Source: Thermoguttaceae bacterium
GTDB taxonomy: Bacteria > Planctomycetota > Planctomycetia > Pirellulales > Thermoguttaceae
Assembly (NCBI GenBank): GCA_017405595.1
Contig: JAFRAC010000013.1
Location: 124,001-188,000 of the forward strand
Length of the DNA: 64,000 nt
Direction of reading: 5' to 3'
A model generated the notes under the pieces. It saw only the letters and a program-made list of their open reading frames with translations. It was not told where the DNA came from and did no database searches. Both the position numbers and the translations under genes were made by a program. Positions 17,034-26,280 of the stretch are shown one piece after another. Numbering within the stretch: position 1 is the stretch's first letter; each line of letters starts with the position of its first letter.

Positions 17034-18848
17034 TTAGGCGAGCTCTTTGCCGAATTCGCGCTTTAAGAGCTTGAACCCCTCGTCGCCGTCGGCGTCGTCG
17101 ATCACAACATTGACGCTCCGTTCGCTCGTCCCGATAATGCTCACGTTGATCTTCGCGCGCGAGAAGGACTCGAACATCCGCAGAGCCAGATCGGTATGGC
17201 TCCGGAGACCGGTGCCGCGGACGGTCAGTTTCGCCACGGTCGGGTTCCAGCTGACCGAACAGCCGAACGAGGCCTTGAACTGATCGGCGAGCTTTTCGAT
17301 TTGCGGAAGGTTTTCGCGCGGAACGGTGAAGCTGATCTCGGCGACCCCCTCTTTTTTGTTGCCGCTGCTCTGAACGATCATGTCGACCACAACCGACTCT
17401 TCGGCAATCTTGCCGAAGACCTGAGCGGCGAGTCCGGGACTGTCGGAAAGGCCCGAAAGGGTCACGCGCATCTGGGAACGGTCGAGTGCGACCCGCTCGA
17501 TCACGATATCTTCCATGCCGCTGAGACGCGAGACGAGCACGTCGGAAAGAACGGCCGACGAGTAGCCGGCGTCGGCCAGGAAAGTCTGCGCCGCCGACTG
17601 ATCGACATCGGCTTTGACCTCGTCGCGGTCGGCGGGAGCGCGGTCGAGCTGGAACGCCTCGTGCACCGCGCGGAGCGCTTCGACCCCTTTGGCGCGGTCG
17701 ACCAGAACCGAAACCTTGATTTCACTGGTCGAAATCACCTCGACGTTGATTTCATGCTCGGCCAGCACACGGAACATCGTCTGGGCGACACCGTGGCGCG
17801 TTTCCATGCCGAGACCGACGATCGAGACTTTCGAGAGGTTGTCGTCGCTGGTGACCTCTTGGGCCTCAATCTTTTCGGCGGCTTTCCGAACCACCTCCAG
17901 GGCGTTGTGAAGTTCGCCGCTGGCGACGGTAAACGAGATGTCGGTTTTCCCCTCTTTGCCGGCGCTCTGGACAATCATGTCGACCGGAATCCGCGCGGCG
18001 GCGATCTCCGAGAAGAGCTTCATGACGACTCCGGGAACGTCGGGAACGCCGGCCACGGTGATGCGGGCCTCGTTCTTTTCGAGCGCCATTCCGCAGACCG
18101 GAATCTTATCCGATTCCGGTTCCGGCCCGATAATCGTGCCGGGCGTGTCGCTGAAACTGCTCCGGACATGAACCTGGGTGGCGAACTTCTTGGCAAACTC
18201 AATCGAGCGGCTGTGCATGACGCCGGCCCCCAGGCTTGCCATTTCGAGCATTTCGTCGTAGCTGATGCGATCCATCTTCCGCGCTTCGGGAACGATGCGC
18301 GGGTCGGCGGAATAGACGCCGTCGACATCGGTGTAAATGTCGCACGAGTCGGCGCCGAGCGCGGCGGCCAGCGCGACGGCGGTGGTATCGCTTCCGCCGC
18401 GGCCGAGCGTGGTGATGTTCAGATCGTCGTCAATCCCCTGGAACCCGGCGGCGATAACGATCTTCCCCTCGTCGAGGCTTTTGCGCATTCTTTCGGTCGA
18501 AATGCTCTTGATCCGGGCTTTGTTGAACGCGTTATCGGTGCGGATGCCGATCTGCGCGGCTGTATAACTGACCGCCTGATGGCCGAGCGACTGCAGGGCG
18601 ATGGCCATCAGCGAAACCGTAACCTGTTCGCCGGTCGACATCAGCATGTCGAGTTCGCGGGAGTTGGGATTTTCGCTGATCTCTTTGGCCAGGGCAATCA
18701 GGTGGTCTGTGTTTTTCCCCATCGCACTGACAACCATCACCACCTTGTTCCCCGCCTTGACCTCGCGGATTGCCTTGCGCGCCGCCGCCAAAATTTTTTG
18801 CGTGTCCGCCACACTCGTTCCGCCGAACTTCTGAACGATCAGAGCCAT
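17034..18848 (-). CDS. lysC: Aspartate kinase with four ACT domains
   Basis: Phosphorylates aspartate, the first step to lysine, threonine and methionine. 604 aa versus about 400-450 for common enzymes. Kinase domain 1-250: VQKFGGTSVAD (6-16), STGEQV (71-76), TTLGRGGSDTTA (147-157). The regulatory half has two tandem pairs of ACT domains: about 262-325 and 339-400, then 460-525 and 539-600. The first member of each pair shares PVDMIVQSAG / VVDMIVQSSG and ISFTV, so the pair was duplicated. Feedback control by Lys and/or Thr is expected but not readable from the sequence. A TATAAT lies about 70 bases upstream. Confidence 0.96.
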   Translation of the reverse strand: MALIVQKFGGTSVADTQKILAAARKAIREVKAGNKVVMVVSAMGKNTDHLIALAKEISENPNSRELDMLMSTGEQVTVSLMAIALQSLGHQAVSYTAAQIGIRTDNAFNKARIKSISTERMRKSLDEGKIVIAAGFQGIDDDLNITTLGRGGSDTTAVALAAALGADSCDIYTDVDGVYSADPRIVPEARKMDRISYDEMLEMASLGAGVMHSRSIEFAKKFATQVHVRSSFSDTPGTIIGPEPESDKIPVCGMALEKNEARITVAGVPDVPGVVMKLFSEIAAARIPVDMIVQSAGKEGKTDISFTVASGELHNALEVVRKAAEKIEAQEVTSDDNLSKVSIVGLGMETRHGVAQTMFRVLAEHEINVEVISTSEIKVSVLVDRAKGVEALRAVHEAFQLDRAPADRDEVKADVDQSAAQTFLADAGYSSAVLSDVLVSRLSGMEDIVIERVALDRSQMRVTLSGLSDSPGLAAQVFGKIAEESVVVDMIVQSSGNKKEGVAEISFTVPRENLPQIEKLADQFKASFGCSVSWNPTVAKLTVRGTGLRSHTDLALRMFESFSRAKINVSIIGTSERSVNVVIDDADGDEGFKLLKREFGKELA

Positions 18849-18915
18849 CTTCCCGTCTTTCTACGCTGTAAAAATTGATCTTGTGGGTACGTAACAAACC
18901 TTCCCCCATTTTGAA

Positions 18916-18921
18916 ATTATA
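18916..18921 (-). promoter_or_regulatory. -10 box of the lysC promoter
   Basis: Minus strand TATAAT 67 bases before the lysC start, just downstream of the cinA-like gene. No clear -35. Confidence 0.5.
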
Positions 18922-18974
18922 ATAACCCGCCGGATTTGAGGAAGGAGCGTCTTGGAAAAAAAGGAACCGCCCTC

Positions 18975-20201
18975 TCAGCCGAGCATTTCGCGCAGCAGGT
19001 CGAACGCGCGGCTGACAAAGACCGGTTTGACAATCGAGGGGTGAAAACCGTAGGCGAACGGGCGCTGCCGGTAAACCCCGCCGAGGAGCGCCGCGACCGG
19101 AACCGGAAAAGACTCGCGCAGCGAAAGCTCTCCGGTTTCGGGAAACGCGCCGACCGCCAGAACCGCTTCGGCGCCGCTGGCGGCCTGCCACCGGCGGAGC
19201 GTCTCTTCGAGAGAAGCCTCAGGGGAAAGATTCAGAAGGGATCTGATCGGACCGGTGCCGGAATCGACCAGCCCTCCGGCAAAGACCGAAGGGGGGACCG
19301 AGGCGGCCAGAGCGCCGCGCGTTCCCCATTCCAGGGTCGCCAAACGCTTCCCCCCGGCTTCGAGACGGGCACAGACAACCGAGGCGAGGGTGTCGTCCCC
19401 TTCGCCGTAAACCAGACTGCCGAGCCGGCTGCGGATCACTTCCTCGGTCTCCCGCATCTGGCGGCGGCACTCCTGCGGATCGGCGCCTTCGGCGAAAACA
19501 CGGAGCGAAATCACCCCCGCCGCCGCGGTGATCCCGACCCGCGGGGAATGGCTGCGGGCGATCAGGTGGGGCAGCCGCGACTCGACGTCGCTCTCGCCGG
19601 CGCCGAAAGTGCGAAAGACACGTGTTTCGATAAACCGCCGTCTGCCGAGCAGTTCATTTTCCCACTCGAGCGCGCGGGCGCGGCCCGACAAGGTCCACAT
19701 CTCTTTCAGTTCGGCAGGGACTCCGGGAAAGACCAGCGCTTTCGCCCGTCCGGCGCCCCCCAGAGGAGCGCGGTCCACCTCCAGCTCGAAACCGGGAGCG
19801 GTGCCGTGCGGATTGTCGATCACCGCGGCCCCTGCCGGGAAAAAAGCCTGGATTTCATTCGAAGCCGGCATGGGACGCCGGCGGATCTCGAAAAGGCGGC
19901 GGATATGCTCCATCGCCGCCTCGCTGCGGACAAGCTGAACGCCGGCCGCTTCGCAGACCGCCTGCCGCGTCAGATCGTCTTCGGTCGGACCGAGACCGCC
20001 GGTAATCAGTACCAGCTCGCTGCGCAGAAATGCCGCGCGGAAGAGTTCCGTCATGGCCGGAAGATCGTCCCCCACGGTGGCGTGACGGCTGACCGTAATC
20101 CCCGCCTCGGTCAATTCGCGGCTCAGATACGCGCTGTTCGTGTCGACCAGCGCGCCCGAGGTCAGTTCGTCGCCGATCGAGATGATCTCGGCCGTAAACA
20201 T
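18975..20201 (-). CDS. CinA-like protein with altered C-terminal active site
   Basis: 408 aa. The N-terminal COG1058/MoaB-like domain is intact: AEIISIGDELTSGALVDTNS, VLITGGLGPTEDDLTRQAV, and later FPGVPAELKEM. The C-terminal PncC domain (nicotinamide-nucleotide amidase in the pyridine nucleotide cycle) is recognisable by position, but the signature normally reading AESCTGG reads LEWGTRG (290-296), so the catalytic Ser is Trp. The domain probably lost amidase activity while the N-terminal pyrophosphatase-like part may work. The start has GGAAAG upstream and follows thrS by 21 bases. Confidence 0.88.
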   Translation of the reverse strand: MFTAEIISIGDELTSGALVDTNSAYLSRELTEAGITVSRHATVGDDLPAMTELFRAAFLRSELVLITGGLGPTEDDLTRQAVCEAAGVQLVRSEAAMEHIRRLFEIRRRPMPASNEIQAFFPAGAAVIDNPHGTAPGFELEVDRAPLGGAGRAKALVFPGVPAELKEMWTLSGRARALEWENELLGRRRFIETRVFRTFGAGESDVESRLPHLIARSHSPRVGITAAAGVISLRVFAEGADPQECRRQMRETEEVIRSRLGSLVYGEGDDTLASVVCARLEAGGKRLATLEWGTRGALAASVPPSVFAGGLVDSGTGPIRSLLNLSPEASLEETLRRWQAASGAEAVLAVGAFPETGELSLRESFPVPVAALLGGVYRQRPFAYGFHPSIVKPVFVSRAFDLLREMLG

Positions 20202-20222
20202 GGCGGCATCTTTCCAGGCGGT

Positions 20223-22211
20223 TCAGAACGGGAGCGTCTTCGCGGCGATCTCGTCCTTGAGCTTTTGGATGAACTCGGCAACCGGCATCGCGCCAAGCTC
20301 GCCGTCTTTCCGGCTTCGGACCGAAACCGTTCCGCTTTCGGCTTCTTTCCCCCCGACCACACAGACGTAGGGGACAAGGTCGCTCCGGCTGGCAAAGATT
20401 TTCGCGCCGATCTTTTCGGGACGGAGGTCGGAAGTCACACGCAGGTCCGCGTCGAACAGGGCGCTTTCGACCTGTTTGGCGTATTCGTTGAACTTCTCGC
20501 TGACCGTCAGCACACGGACCTGTTCCGGCGAAAGCCAGAGGGGGAACGCGGCGGCGAAATGCTCGATCAGAATCCCGGTAAACCGTTCGAACGAACCAAA
20601 CGGCGCGCGGTGAATCATCACCGGCTGATGCGGCTGGTTGTCGGCGCCGATATACTTCAGATCGAAACGGGAGGGGGAAGGAAGGTTGTAGTCGAGCTGC
20701 ACGGTGCCGAGCTGCCATTTGCGGCCGAGGCAGTCGCGGACGATGAAGTCGGCTTTCGGCCCGTAGAACGCGGCTTCCCCCTCGACAATGTCGAGTTTCG
20801 GCAGGTTCATGTCCCGGCAGACCTTCTCGAGCGCGTTCTGCGCCTTCTTCCAGTTCTCGGGATCGCCGACATACTTGTTGCTGACCCAGTCGCGGAAACT
20901 CAGGCGGACTTCGTAATCGGCGAACCCCATCGTTTTGAGGACGAGCTGCGTCATTTCGATGCAGCCGCGGAACTCATCTTCGACCTGGTCTTCGGTGCAG
21001 AAGATATGCGCGTCGTCTTGGGTAAACCCGCGCACACGCGTCATTCCGTTGAGTTCTCCCGACTGCTCGAAGCGGTGTACATTCCCGAACTCCGCCAGGC
21101 GCAGGGGAAGATCGCGGTAACTGCGCGGCTTCATGTTGTAGGTCATGACATGGAGCGGACAGTTCATCGGGCGGAGCAGGTACCGGTCGCCGTCTTTCAG
21201 GACCATCGGCGGGAACTGGCTGTCGGCGTAGTAGGGATAGTGCCCGCTCGTTTCGAAGAGCTCGACGCGGCAGATCACCGGCGAGTACATCGGCTGATAC
21301 CCGTGGCGGATCAGCTCCTTATAGATGAAATTCTCGAGTTCGCGGCGGATCACCGCCCCTTTCGGGAGCCAGACCACAAGGCCGCTTCCGATCTTCGAGT
21401 CGACCATGAACAGTTCGTGGCGTTTCCCCAGAACGCGGTGGTCGCGCTTCTTCGCCTCTTCGAGCTGAACCAGATACGTTTCGAGCTCTTTCTTGTCGAA
21501 GAAGGCGGTTCCGTAAAGGCGCTGGAGCTGGACGTTGCTGGCGTCCCCCTTCCAGTAGGCGCCGGCAACCGAAAGGAGTTTGAACGCGCCGATCCATTTC
21601 GGGGAAGGGATATGCGGACCGCGGCAGAGATCGACAAATTCCCCCTGGCGGTAGAAGGAAACGGTTTCCTGATCGGCAAGACCGCTTTCGAGATGATCGA
21701 CTTTGAGCGTCTGCCCCATGTCGGCAAGGAGCCGGATCGCCTCGGCGCGGGGCATTTCGACCCGCTCGAACGCCTCGTCGGCCTTGACGATCTTCTTCAT
21801 TTCCTCTTCAATCGCGGCGAAATCCTCTTCGGAAAACGGCTTGTCGCAGAGGAAGTCGTAGTAGAAGCCGTTTTCGGTCGTCGGACCGAACGCCAGCTGG
21901 ACGTTCGGATAGAGCCGCATGACCGCGCGCGCCATGATATGCGCGGTGGAATGACGGAGAATGTCGAGCGATTCCGGGTCTTTTTTCGTAAGGAGGCGGA
22001 GTTTCACGGTTCCCTCTTCGGGAAGGAGCGTGTCAGCGGAAACGGTTTTCGAGACGGGGTGACCGCTCGGATCGAGCCGGTCGGGATAAGTCACGATACC
22101 GGCCATCGCGGCTCTGGCGAGCCCCGCGCCGATTTCGGCGGCAACATCGATCACTTTCACAGCAGAGGCATAGCTCTTTTCGGACCCGTCGGGCAAAATG
22201 ACTTTCAGCAT
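20223..22211 (-). CDS. thrS: Threonyl-tRNA synthetase
   Basis: 662 aa, full length. TGS domain at the N-terminus (1-75), second additional/editing domain with HSTAHIMA (zinc-binding HxxxH) and LCRGPH, class II core with RPMNCPLHVM and FRFEQSGE-like VHRFEQSGELNGMTRVRGFTQ segments, and the anticodon-binding domain at the end. AAGG is upstream of the ATG. A TATAAT promoter lies 125 bases upstream; the leader in between contains no recognisable T-box. cinA-like follows by 21 bases. Confidence 0.98.
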   Translation of the reverse strand: MLKVILPDGSEKSYASAVKVIDVAAEIGAGLARAAMAGIVTYPDRLDPSGHPVSKTVSADTLLPEEGTVKLRLLTKKDPESLDILRHSTAHIMARAVMRLYPNVQLAFGPTTENGFYYDFLCDKPFSEEDFAAIEEEMKKIVKADEAFERVEMPRAEAIRLLADMGQTLKVDHLESGLADQETVSFYRQGEFVDLCRGPHIPSPKWIGAFKLLSVAGAYWKGDASNVQLQRLYGTAFFDKKELETYLVQLEEAKKRDHRVLGKRHELFMVDSKIGSGLVVWLPKGAVIRRELENFIYKELIRHGYQPMYSPVICRVELFETSGHYPYYADSQFPPMVLKDGDRYLLRPMNCPLHVMTYNMKPRSYRDLPLRLAEFGNVHRFEQSGELNGMTRVRGFTQDDAHIFCTEDQVEDEFRGCIEMTQLVLKTMGFADYEVRLSFRDWVSNKYVGDPENWKKAQNALEKVCRDMNLPKLDIVEGEAAFYGPKADFIVRDCLGRKWQLGTVQLDYNLPSPSRFDLKYIGADNQPHQPVMIHRAPFGSFERFTGILIEHFAAAFPLWLSPEQVRVLTVSEKFNEYAKQVESALFDADLRVTSDLRPEKIGAKIFASRSDLVPYVCVVGGKEAESGTVSVRSRKDGELGAMPVAEFIQKLKDEIAAKTLPF

Positions 22212-22335
22212 TTTCGCAACCTTTTTCCTTCATGCCGAACACGCCGCGAAACAAATGGGCGTGTTCTCTCTTTCGGAACCTGTCAAACACAAACAACACG
22301 GACATCTGAACCGGATTTTTCCACCCGGACTCCTT

Positions 22336-22341
22336 ATTATA
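22336..22341 (-). promoter_or_regulatory. -10 box of the thrS promoter
   Basis: Minus strand TATAAT, with GTTTTA 17 bases upstream as a weak -35. The 22342-22488 part of the gap to the next promoter holds only imperfect hairpins. Confidence 0.5.
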
Positions 22342-22488
22342 TCCCATTTGGCGTAACCTAAAACCCTCTGTAAAGGGGCTTTTTCAGGCCAATTTCCCCT
22401 TCCCGCGCGGAAAGGGAGAACCGGAAAGGAGGAACTCCGGAGAAAAGGAAATTTCGGCAAAAATTCGGATTTTCCCGGCGTCGGTGAA

Positions 22489-22516
22489 TTGGAATTTCGC
22501 ATAATTCTGGTAGAAT
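22489..22516 (+). promoter_or_regulatory. Promoter for the exported FGE-domain protein
   Basis: TTGGAA at 22489-22494, 16-base spacer, TAGAAT at 22511-22516. This predicts a transcript start near 22523 and a structured leader of about 110 bases. Confidence 0.55.
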
Positions 22517-22540
22517 GGGGAATGCAGTTTTGTTTTAGAC

Positions 22541-22608
22541 GGCCTGCCCCAATCAGGGCGGCCTTGTTTTGGACTCTGCCGCGCGCGGCTTTCCCCGCGC
22601 GGCGGCAG
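22541..22608 (+). promoter_or_regulatory. Two-hairpin leader, possible attenuator
   Basis: The first stem, GGCC-t-GCCC (22541-22549) with GGGCGGCC (22556-22563), is followed by TTGTTTT and resembles a weak terminator. The second, CTGCCGC...GCGGCAG (22576-22608) with a one-base bulge, ends 12 bases before the AGGAG of the downstream gene. Both lie within the predicted leader. Confidence 0.45.
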
Positions 22609-22634
22609 CCCGCTGACCTTAGGAGTCTTTGCCG

Positions 22635-23774
22635 ATGAAAAAGCTGATGCTGCTGGCCGCGGCCCTCATGGCGGCCGCCGTCTCCTGCGCCTTCGCTCAG
22701 GAAGACCTCACCCAAAACCCCGCGACTCAATCGAGTCTCCCCTGGCTTGAGAACGCTGTTCCGAACGCCGACGCCGAAGCCTCGGCCGAAGCCGACATGA
22801 AAGTCTACGAAGAGAAACTTCAGACGAACATTGCCGGCGAGTTCTACACTTTTAAGATGATCCCGATCAAAGGGGGCACCTTCACGATGGGAAGCGAAAA
22901 CGGCGAAGCCGACGAATCTCCCGCCGTTGAAGTCACGGTCAAGCCGTTCTGGATGGAAGAACACGAAACCACGTGGGAAGAGTTCCAGCTCTTCGCGCTC
23001 GCCTATCTGGCGAAAGCCCACAACTCGAAAGCCGTCGAAATGGCGAACCCCGAACGCGATGCGGTCGCCGACGCGATGGCCATGCCGACCGCTCCGTACA
23101 GCATCGGCAGCATCAGTTACGACAACAGCAGCAAGAAGGGGTATCCCGCCAGCGGGATGACCCGTTACGCCGCGCAGATGTACTGCAAGTGGCTCACCGC
23201 GATCACCGGCCGCTACTACCGTCTGCCGACCGAAGCCGAGTGGGAATACGCCTGCCGCGCCGGCACCACGACCGAATACTATTTCGGCGACGACGATTCC
23301 GCCATTGACGAGAACGCCTGGTATCTGGCGAACTCCCCCGACGGCTACCACGAAATCATGCAGAAAAACCCGAACCCCTGGGGCCTTTACGACATGGCGG
23401 GGAACGTCTGCGAATGGGTGCTCGACGACTACGACAAAGCCGCCTACAAAAAGATTGCCGAAGGGAAGGCCGAAGGCGAGTTCGTGAAAGCCAAGAAAGC
23501 GAAATCGGTCTACAAGATGTTCGATGAAATCGCCCGCGGCGGTTCCTGCATCGACGAAGCCGCCGATTGCCGCAGCGCGCGCCGGATCGTCTCGAACAAA
23601 GAGTGGAAAAAGCAGGACCCGCAGTTCCCGCAGTCGATTTGGTGGATGACCGACGCGCCGTTCGTCGGATTCCGCGTTGTCCGTCCGCTCGAGACGCCGA
23701 GCGCCGAAGCCGCCGCCGCCATGGAACCCGACTTCAACGTCTGGCTCAAATATAAAGAGCTCAACAGCCGCTGA
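22635..23774 (+). CDS. Exported FGE-sulfatase-domain (SUMF1-like) protein
   Basis: 379 aa; ATG at 22635 with AGGAG 9 bases upstream. Signal peptide MKKLMLLAAALMAAAVSCAFA. The formylglycine-generating-enzyme fold spans about 70-350: GGTFTMGSENGEADESPAVEVTVKPFWM-type start, ASGMTRYAAQMYCKWL, RLPTEAEWEYACRAGT, GNVCEWVLDDY, ARGGSC and VGFRVVRP. True FGE oxidises Cys in sulfatases; most bacterial relatives are C-type-lectin-like binding proteins with other roles. The active-site cysteine pair is not clearly present, so a non-FGE role at the cell surface is likely. A strong terminator follows. Confidence 0.9.
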   Translation: MKKLMLLAAALMAAAVSCAFAQEDLTQNPATQSSLPWLENAVPNADAEASAEADMKVYEEKLQTNIAGEFYTFKMIPIKGGTFTMGSENGEADESPAVEVTVKPFWMEEHETTWEEFQLFALAYLAKAHNSKAVEMANPERDAVADAMAMPTAPYSIGSISYDNSSKKGYPASGMTRYAAQMYCKWLTAITGRYYRLPTEAEWEYACRAGTTTEYYFGDDDSAIDENAWYLANSPDGYHEIMQKNPNPWGLYDMAGNVCEWVLDDYDKAAYKKIAEGKAEGEFVKAKKAKSVYKMFDEIARGGSCIDEAADCRSARRIVSNKEWKKQDPQFPQSIWWMTDAPFVGFRVVRPLETPSAEAAAAMEPDFNVWLKYKELNSR

Positions 23775-23820
23775 TCTCCGGCAGATTCCGCGCGGTAAAA
23801 ACCGCGCTGCCCGAACCGAA

Positions 23821-23848
23821 AGCCGCAGCTTTGGCTGCGGCTTTTTTT
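23821..23848 (+). terminator. Terminator of the FGE-domain gene
   Basis: A perfect 9-base stem AGCCGCAGC (23821-23829) with GCTGCGGCT (23834-23842), then a run of Ts. It lies 47 bases after the stop, before the convergent GT-C-like gene. Confidence 0.85.
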
Positions 23849-23903
23849 ACGGCTTGCTTCCCGCGGCCTCTTCCCGGCATCCGCCGGGAGGCCGAAGGCC
23901 CGG

Positions 23904-25529
23904 TCATTCGGCAGGACCGGGCAAAGCATAGATCTCAAAAGACTCGTTTTCAAAGACTTTTCGGTAGCCGGCCTCGCCGAGCCATTGCCGGAGCGGTTCG
24001 GGGAAAGGATCGCGTGTTGCGAAAGTCCGGTCGAAATCGGAAAGAATCTGTTTCTGGCGAATGAGATACGCGGGCCGGCTCTCCTGAAGCCGGCCGAGCA
24101 AATCGCGGAAAAGCGGGTTCCCGGCAATCGGCGGGGTGAGCGACGGACAGTAGATGTATTTCACCGCGCTTCTCCGGCCGGAATAGAGGAGGATCCGCGC
24201 GATGCTGTTTTCGCCGTAACCGGCAAGAGTGTCGGCGGGACGCGTGTGATTCCGAATCCACCGGACCGTCTCGTCGAGAGGCGGATCGACCAGCGGCGAA
24301 CATGCGGCGGGGTTCAGCCGATCCTGATACGCACGCCAGCCGGCCGGGCTGAAATCACCGAGCGCGCCGCGGATGGGCCGGAAGATCAGAACCGCGCAAA
24401 CCGCGGCGCAGACGAGCGCCCTCTTCTTCCGGCGCCCTTCCTTCACCCCCTGTTCCAAACGCGCGGCAAGCCATACAAGCGCCGGAAACCATCCGACCGC
24501 CGCGGAAATCAGATAGTGTGTGTCGCAGCGGCCGGGAAGCGCCGCCAGAAGAAACCCGAGAGCCAGGTTCAGAAGGAAAAGCCCGCTCCAGCTCCGGCGA
24601 AAAGGGGGCGCCGGGCGTATTACGAGAAAGAGAAAAACGCCCAGCGCGGCAAAGGTGTAATCGGAAAGGCCGAGGAAGTAGCGGAAGGCGAAAAGGACCC
24701 TTTCGGGGGAAGCCAGACCGGTGTATTCAAGATTGTAGAGCCAGAATTGGCGGATGAAATCGGGGAACGCTCCGCCCGCGGCAAGCCAAAGGAGAACCGG
24801 CGCGGCAACGGCCGCCGTCCCAAACAGAAAAGCGCCGGCCCTCGAAACGAGAAAACGCCAGCGTTTCCGGATAGCGGAGTCAGCGAGAACCGCCGCGCAA
24901 AAAAGGATCCAGATTCCCGTGATATTCGGGCGGAGAAGAAAGACCGCGCCGAATTCCGCCCCGCAGCGCGCCGTCTCGGCCGCCGAAAGGAACCGCTCCT
25001 GTTTTAAGTACTTGCAGAACCAATAGAGCGTGGCCGCCTGAAACGGCAGCGCGTACGTTTCGGCGAAGTTTCCCCCTTTCAGAAGAGGCACACAGCCGAA
25101 GAGCACCGCGGCCGACGCCAAAACGGCCGACGCGCGGCCGGCAAAAAGACGCGCCGTGCGGTAGAAGAACAGGAGGCTCCCCGCCAGCGCGAGAAGCTCC
25201 AAAAGCCAAACCCCGACAATCCCTCCGGCCGCCTGTCCAAGCGCGTTGGCAAGGTAGATGAGAGGCCCTTTGTGGTCGAACAGGCCGCGGTACGGCATGC
25301 CGCCGCGCAGAATCTCCTGACCGATCGAGAGAAACACCGCGCTGTCGCCGCTGGCCAGCGGCGTGTAGCCGGTCCGATAAACGGCGCGGTTTTCCCAGAC
25401 ATTCAGGGGAGAAGCCGAATAATAGCGCAGACCGACATAAAGGGCAAGAAGGCCCAGAACGAGCGCGGCGGCCCACGCGCCGCGTTCGGGAAAACGGAAA
25501 TGTTTTTCGGGGAAATCCGCGCGGTTCAT
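23904..25529 (-). CDS. GT-C-like polytopic membrane protein (putative glycosyltransferase)
   Basis: 541 aa with about ten hydrophobic segments and a soluble C-terminal part from about 400. The first external loop has LASGDSAVFLSIGQEILRGGMPYRGLFDHKGPLIYL, the pattern of GT39/ArnT-type proteins (Asp in the first loop, then ILRG-PYR-FD-KGP). Such enzymes transfer sugars from polyprenyl carriers to proteins or lipids on the outer face of the inner membrane. The acceptor is unknown. It starts 6 bases after the flavin-domain gene, suggesting co-transcription. Confidence 0.8.
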   Translation of the reverse strand: MNRADFPEKHFRFPERGAWAAALVLGLLALYVGLRYYSASPLNVWENRAVYRTGYTPLASGDSAVFLSIGQEILRGGMPYRGLFDHKGPLIYLANALGQAAGGIVGVWLLELLALAGSLLFFYRTARLFAGRASAVLASAAVLFGCVPLLKGGNFAETYALPFQAATLYWFCKYLKQERFLSAAETARCGAEFGAVFLLRPNITGIWILFCAAVLADSAIRKRWRFLVSRAGAFLFGTAAVAAPVLLWLAAGGAFPDFIRQFWLYNLEYTGLASPERVLFAFRYFLGLSDYTFAALGVFLFLVIRPAPPFRRSWSGLFLLNLALGFLLAALPGRCDTHYLISAAVGWFPALVWLAARLEQGVKEGRRKKRALVCAAVCAVLIFRPIRGALGDFSPAGWRAYQDRLNPAACSPLVDPPLDETVRWIRNHTRPADTLAGYGENSIARILLYSGRRSAVKYIYCPSLTPPIAGNPLFRDLLGRLQESRPAYLIRQKQILSDFDRTFATRDPFPEPLRQWLGEAGYRKVFENESFEIYALPGPAE

Positions 25530-25535
25530 CGGCGG

Positions 25536-26072
25536 TCAGTCGGAAAGGCCGGCCGGCTTGTCCGGTTCGGCCTGCCGGCGCTGCCGCCGGATCAGAACCT
25601 GCCGGCCGCACTTGCCGGTGAGATGTTCAATACTGATTTCGACACAGACCATCTTGCGCGCCGCGAGAGCCTTATCGATGGCCGGGCGGTAGATTTCGGG
25701 GTAGCCGGGCGAATACTTTTCGCCGAGGAGAACGGCGATTTCGGCCTGCCGCGCGGGCTCCTCAACAATCCGGGCCCGGCCGAACGCGATCACGCTCAAA
25801 TAGGCGCAGGTCAGCTCCTTGGGCATGACCTCGTCCTGCGCGACCACACAGAACGAGACTTTGCCGCAGCGACGGATCGCGTCCAGCTTGTGTCCCTCCG
25901 AAGCGGAATGAAAGACGATCTTGCCGTCATGATACGCAAAATTGAGCGGCACGGTGTAGGGATAACCGTCTTCGCCGCAAACCGCGAGCACGCCGCTTTT
26001 CGCGCCGCGCAAAATCGCGCGGCTCTCCTCAGCCGAAAGCTGCTGGCCGGCGCGTCTCATTTTCGGAAACAT
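25536..26072 (-). CDS. Pyridoxamine 5'-phosphate oxidase-like FMN-binding protein (NimA-like)
   Basis: 178 aa split-barrel flavin protein. Features: an early LRGAKSGVLAVCGEDGYPYTVPLNFAYHDGKIVFHSA segment, EGHKLDAIRRCGKVSFCVV and a FGRARIVEE strand, the pattern of the NimA/5-nitroimidazole reductase subfamily rather than biosynthetic PdxH. Likely a cytosolic FMN-dependent reductase or flavin sensor. GGAGG precedes the ATG at 26072. The C-terminus is Arg/Gln-rich. The 208-base gap upstream holds no further gene that I can support. Confidence 0.85.
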   Translation of the reverse strand: MFPKMRRAGQQLSAEESRAILRGAKSGVLAVCGEDGYPYTVPLNFAYHDGKIVFHSASEGHKLDAIRRCGKVSFCVVAQDEVMPKELTCAYLSVIAFGRARIVEEPARQAEIAVLLGEKYSPGYPEIYRPAIDKALAARKMVCVEISIEHLTGKCGRQVLIRRQRRQAEPDKPAGLSD

Positions 26073-26280
26073 GGGGTTCCTCCGGCGAATCGTTCAGGTC
26101 AGACTCCGGCCGGGCTTCTCCGCCGCCGGAGCAGTCTCTTCTGCCATTGCTGCCGCCTTACTGCAGATTCATCCCCTTTCCCCCGGTTTTAAGAATATAA
26201 CAGGAAGGAACCGCAAAGGCAAACCGCCCGGCGGGGGAAAGGCAGGGCGGCAAGGAAAAGCGCTTTCGGAAAAGCCCGCG

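Noticed and set aside
22212..22335. T-box riboswitch in the thrS leader
   Set aside because: No T-box consensus or specifier-loop stem with a Thr codon could be recognised in the 125-base leader.
22635..23774. True formylglycine-generating enzyme for sulfatase maturation
   Set aside because: The protein has a signal peptide and no clear active-site cysteine pair, and no sulfatase gene is adjacent; only the fold is supported.
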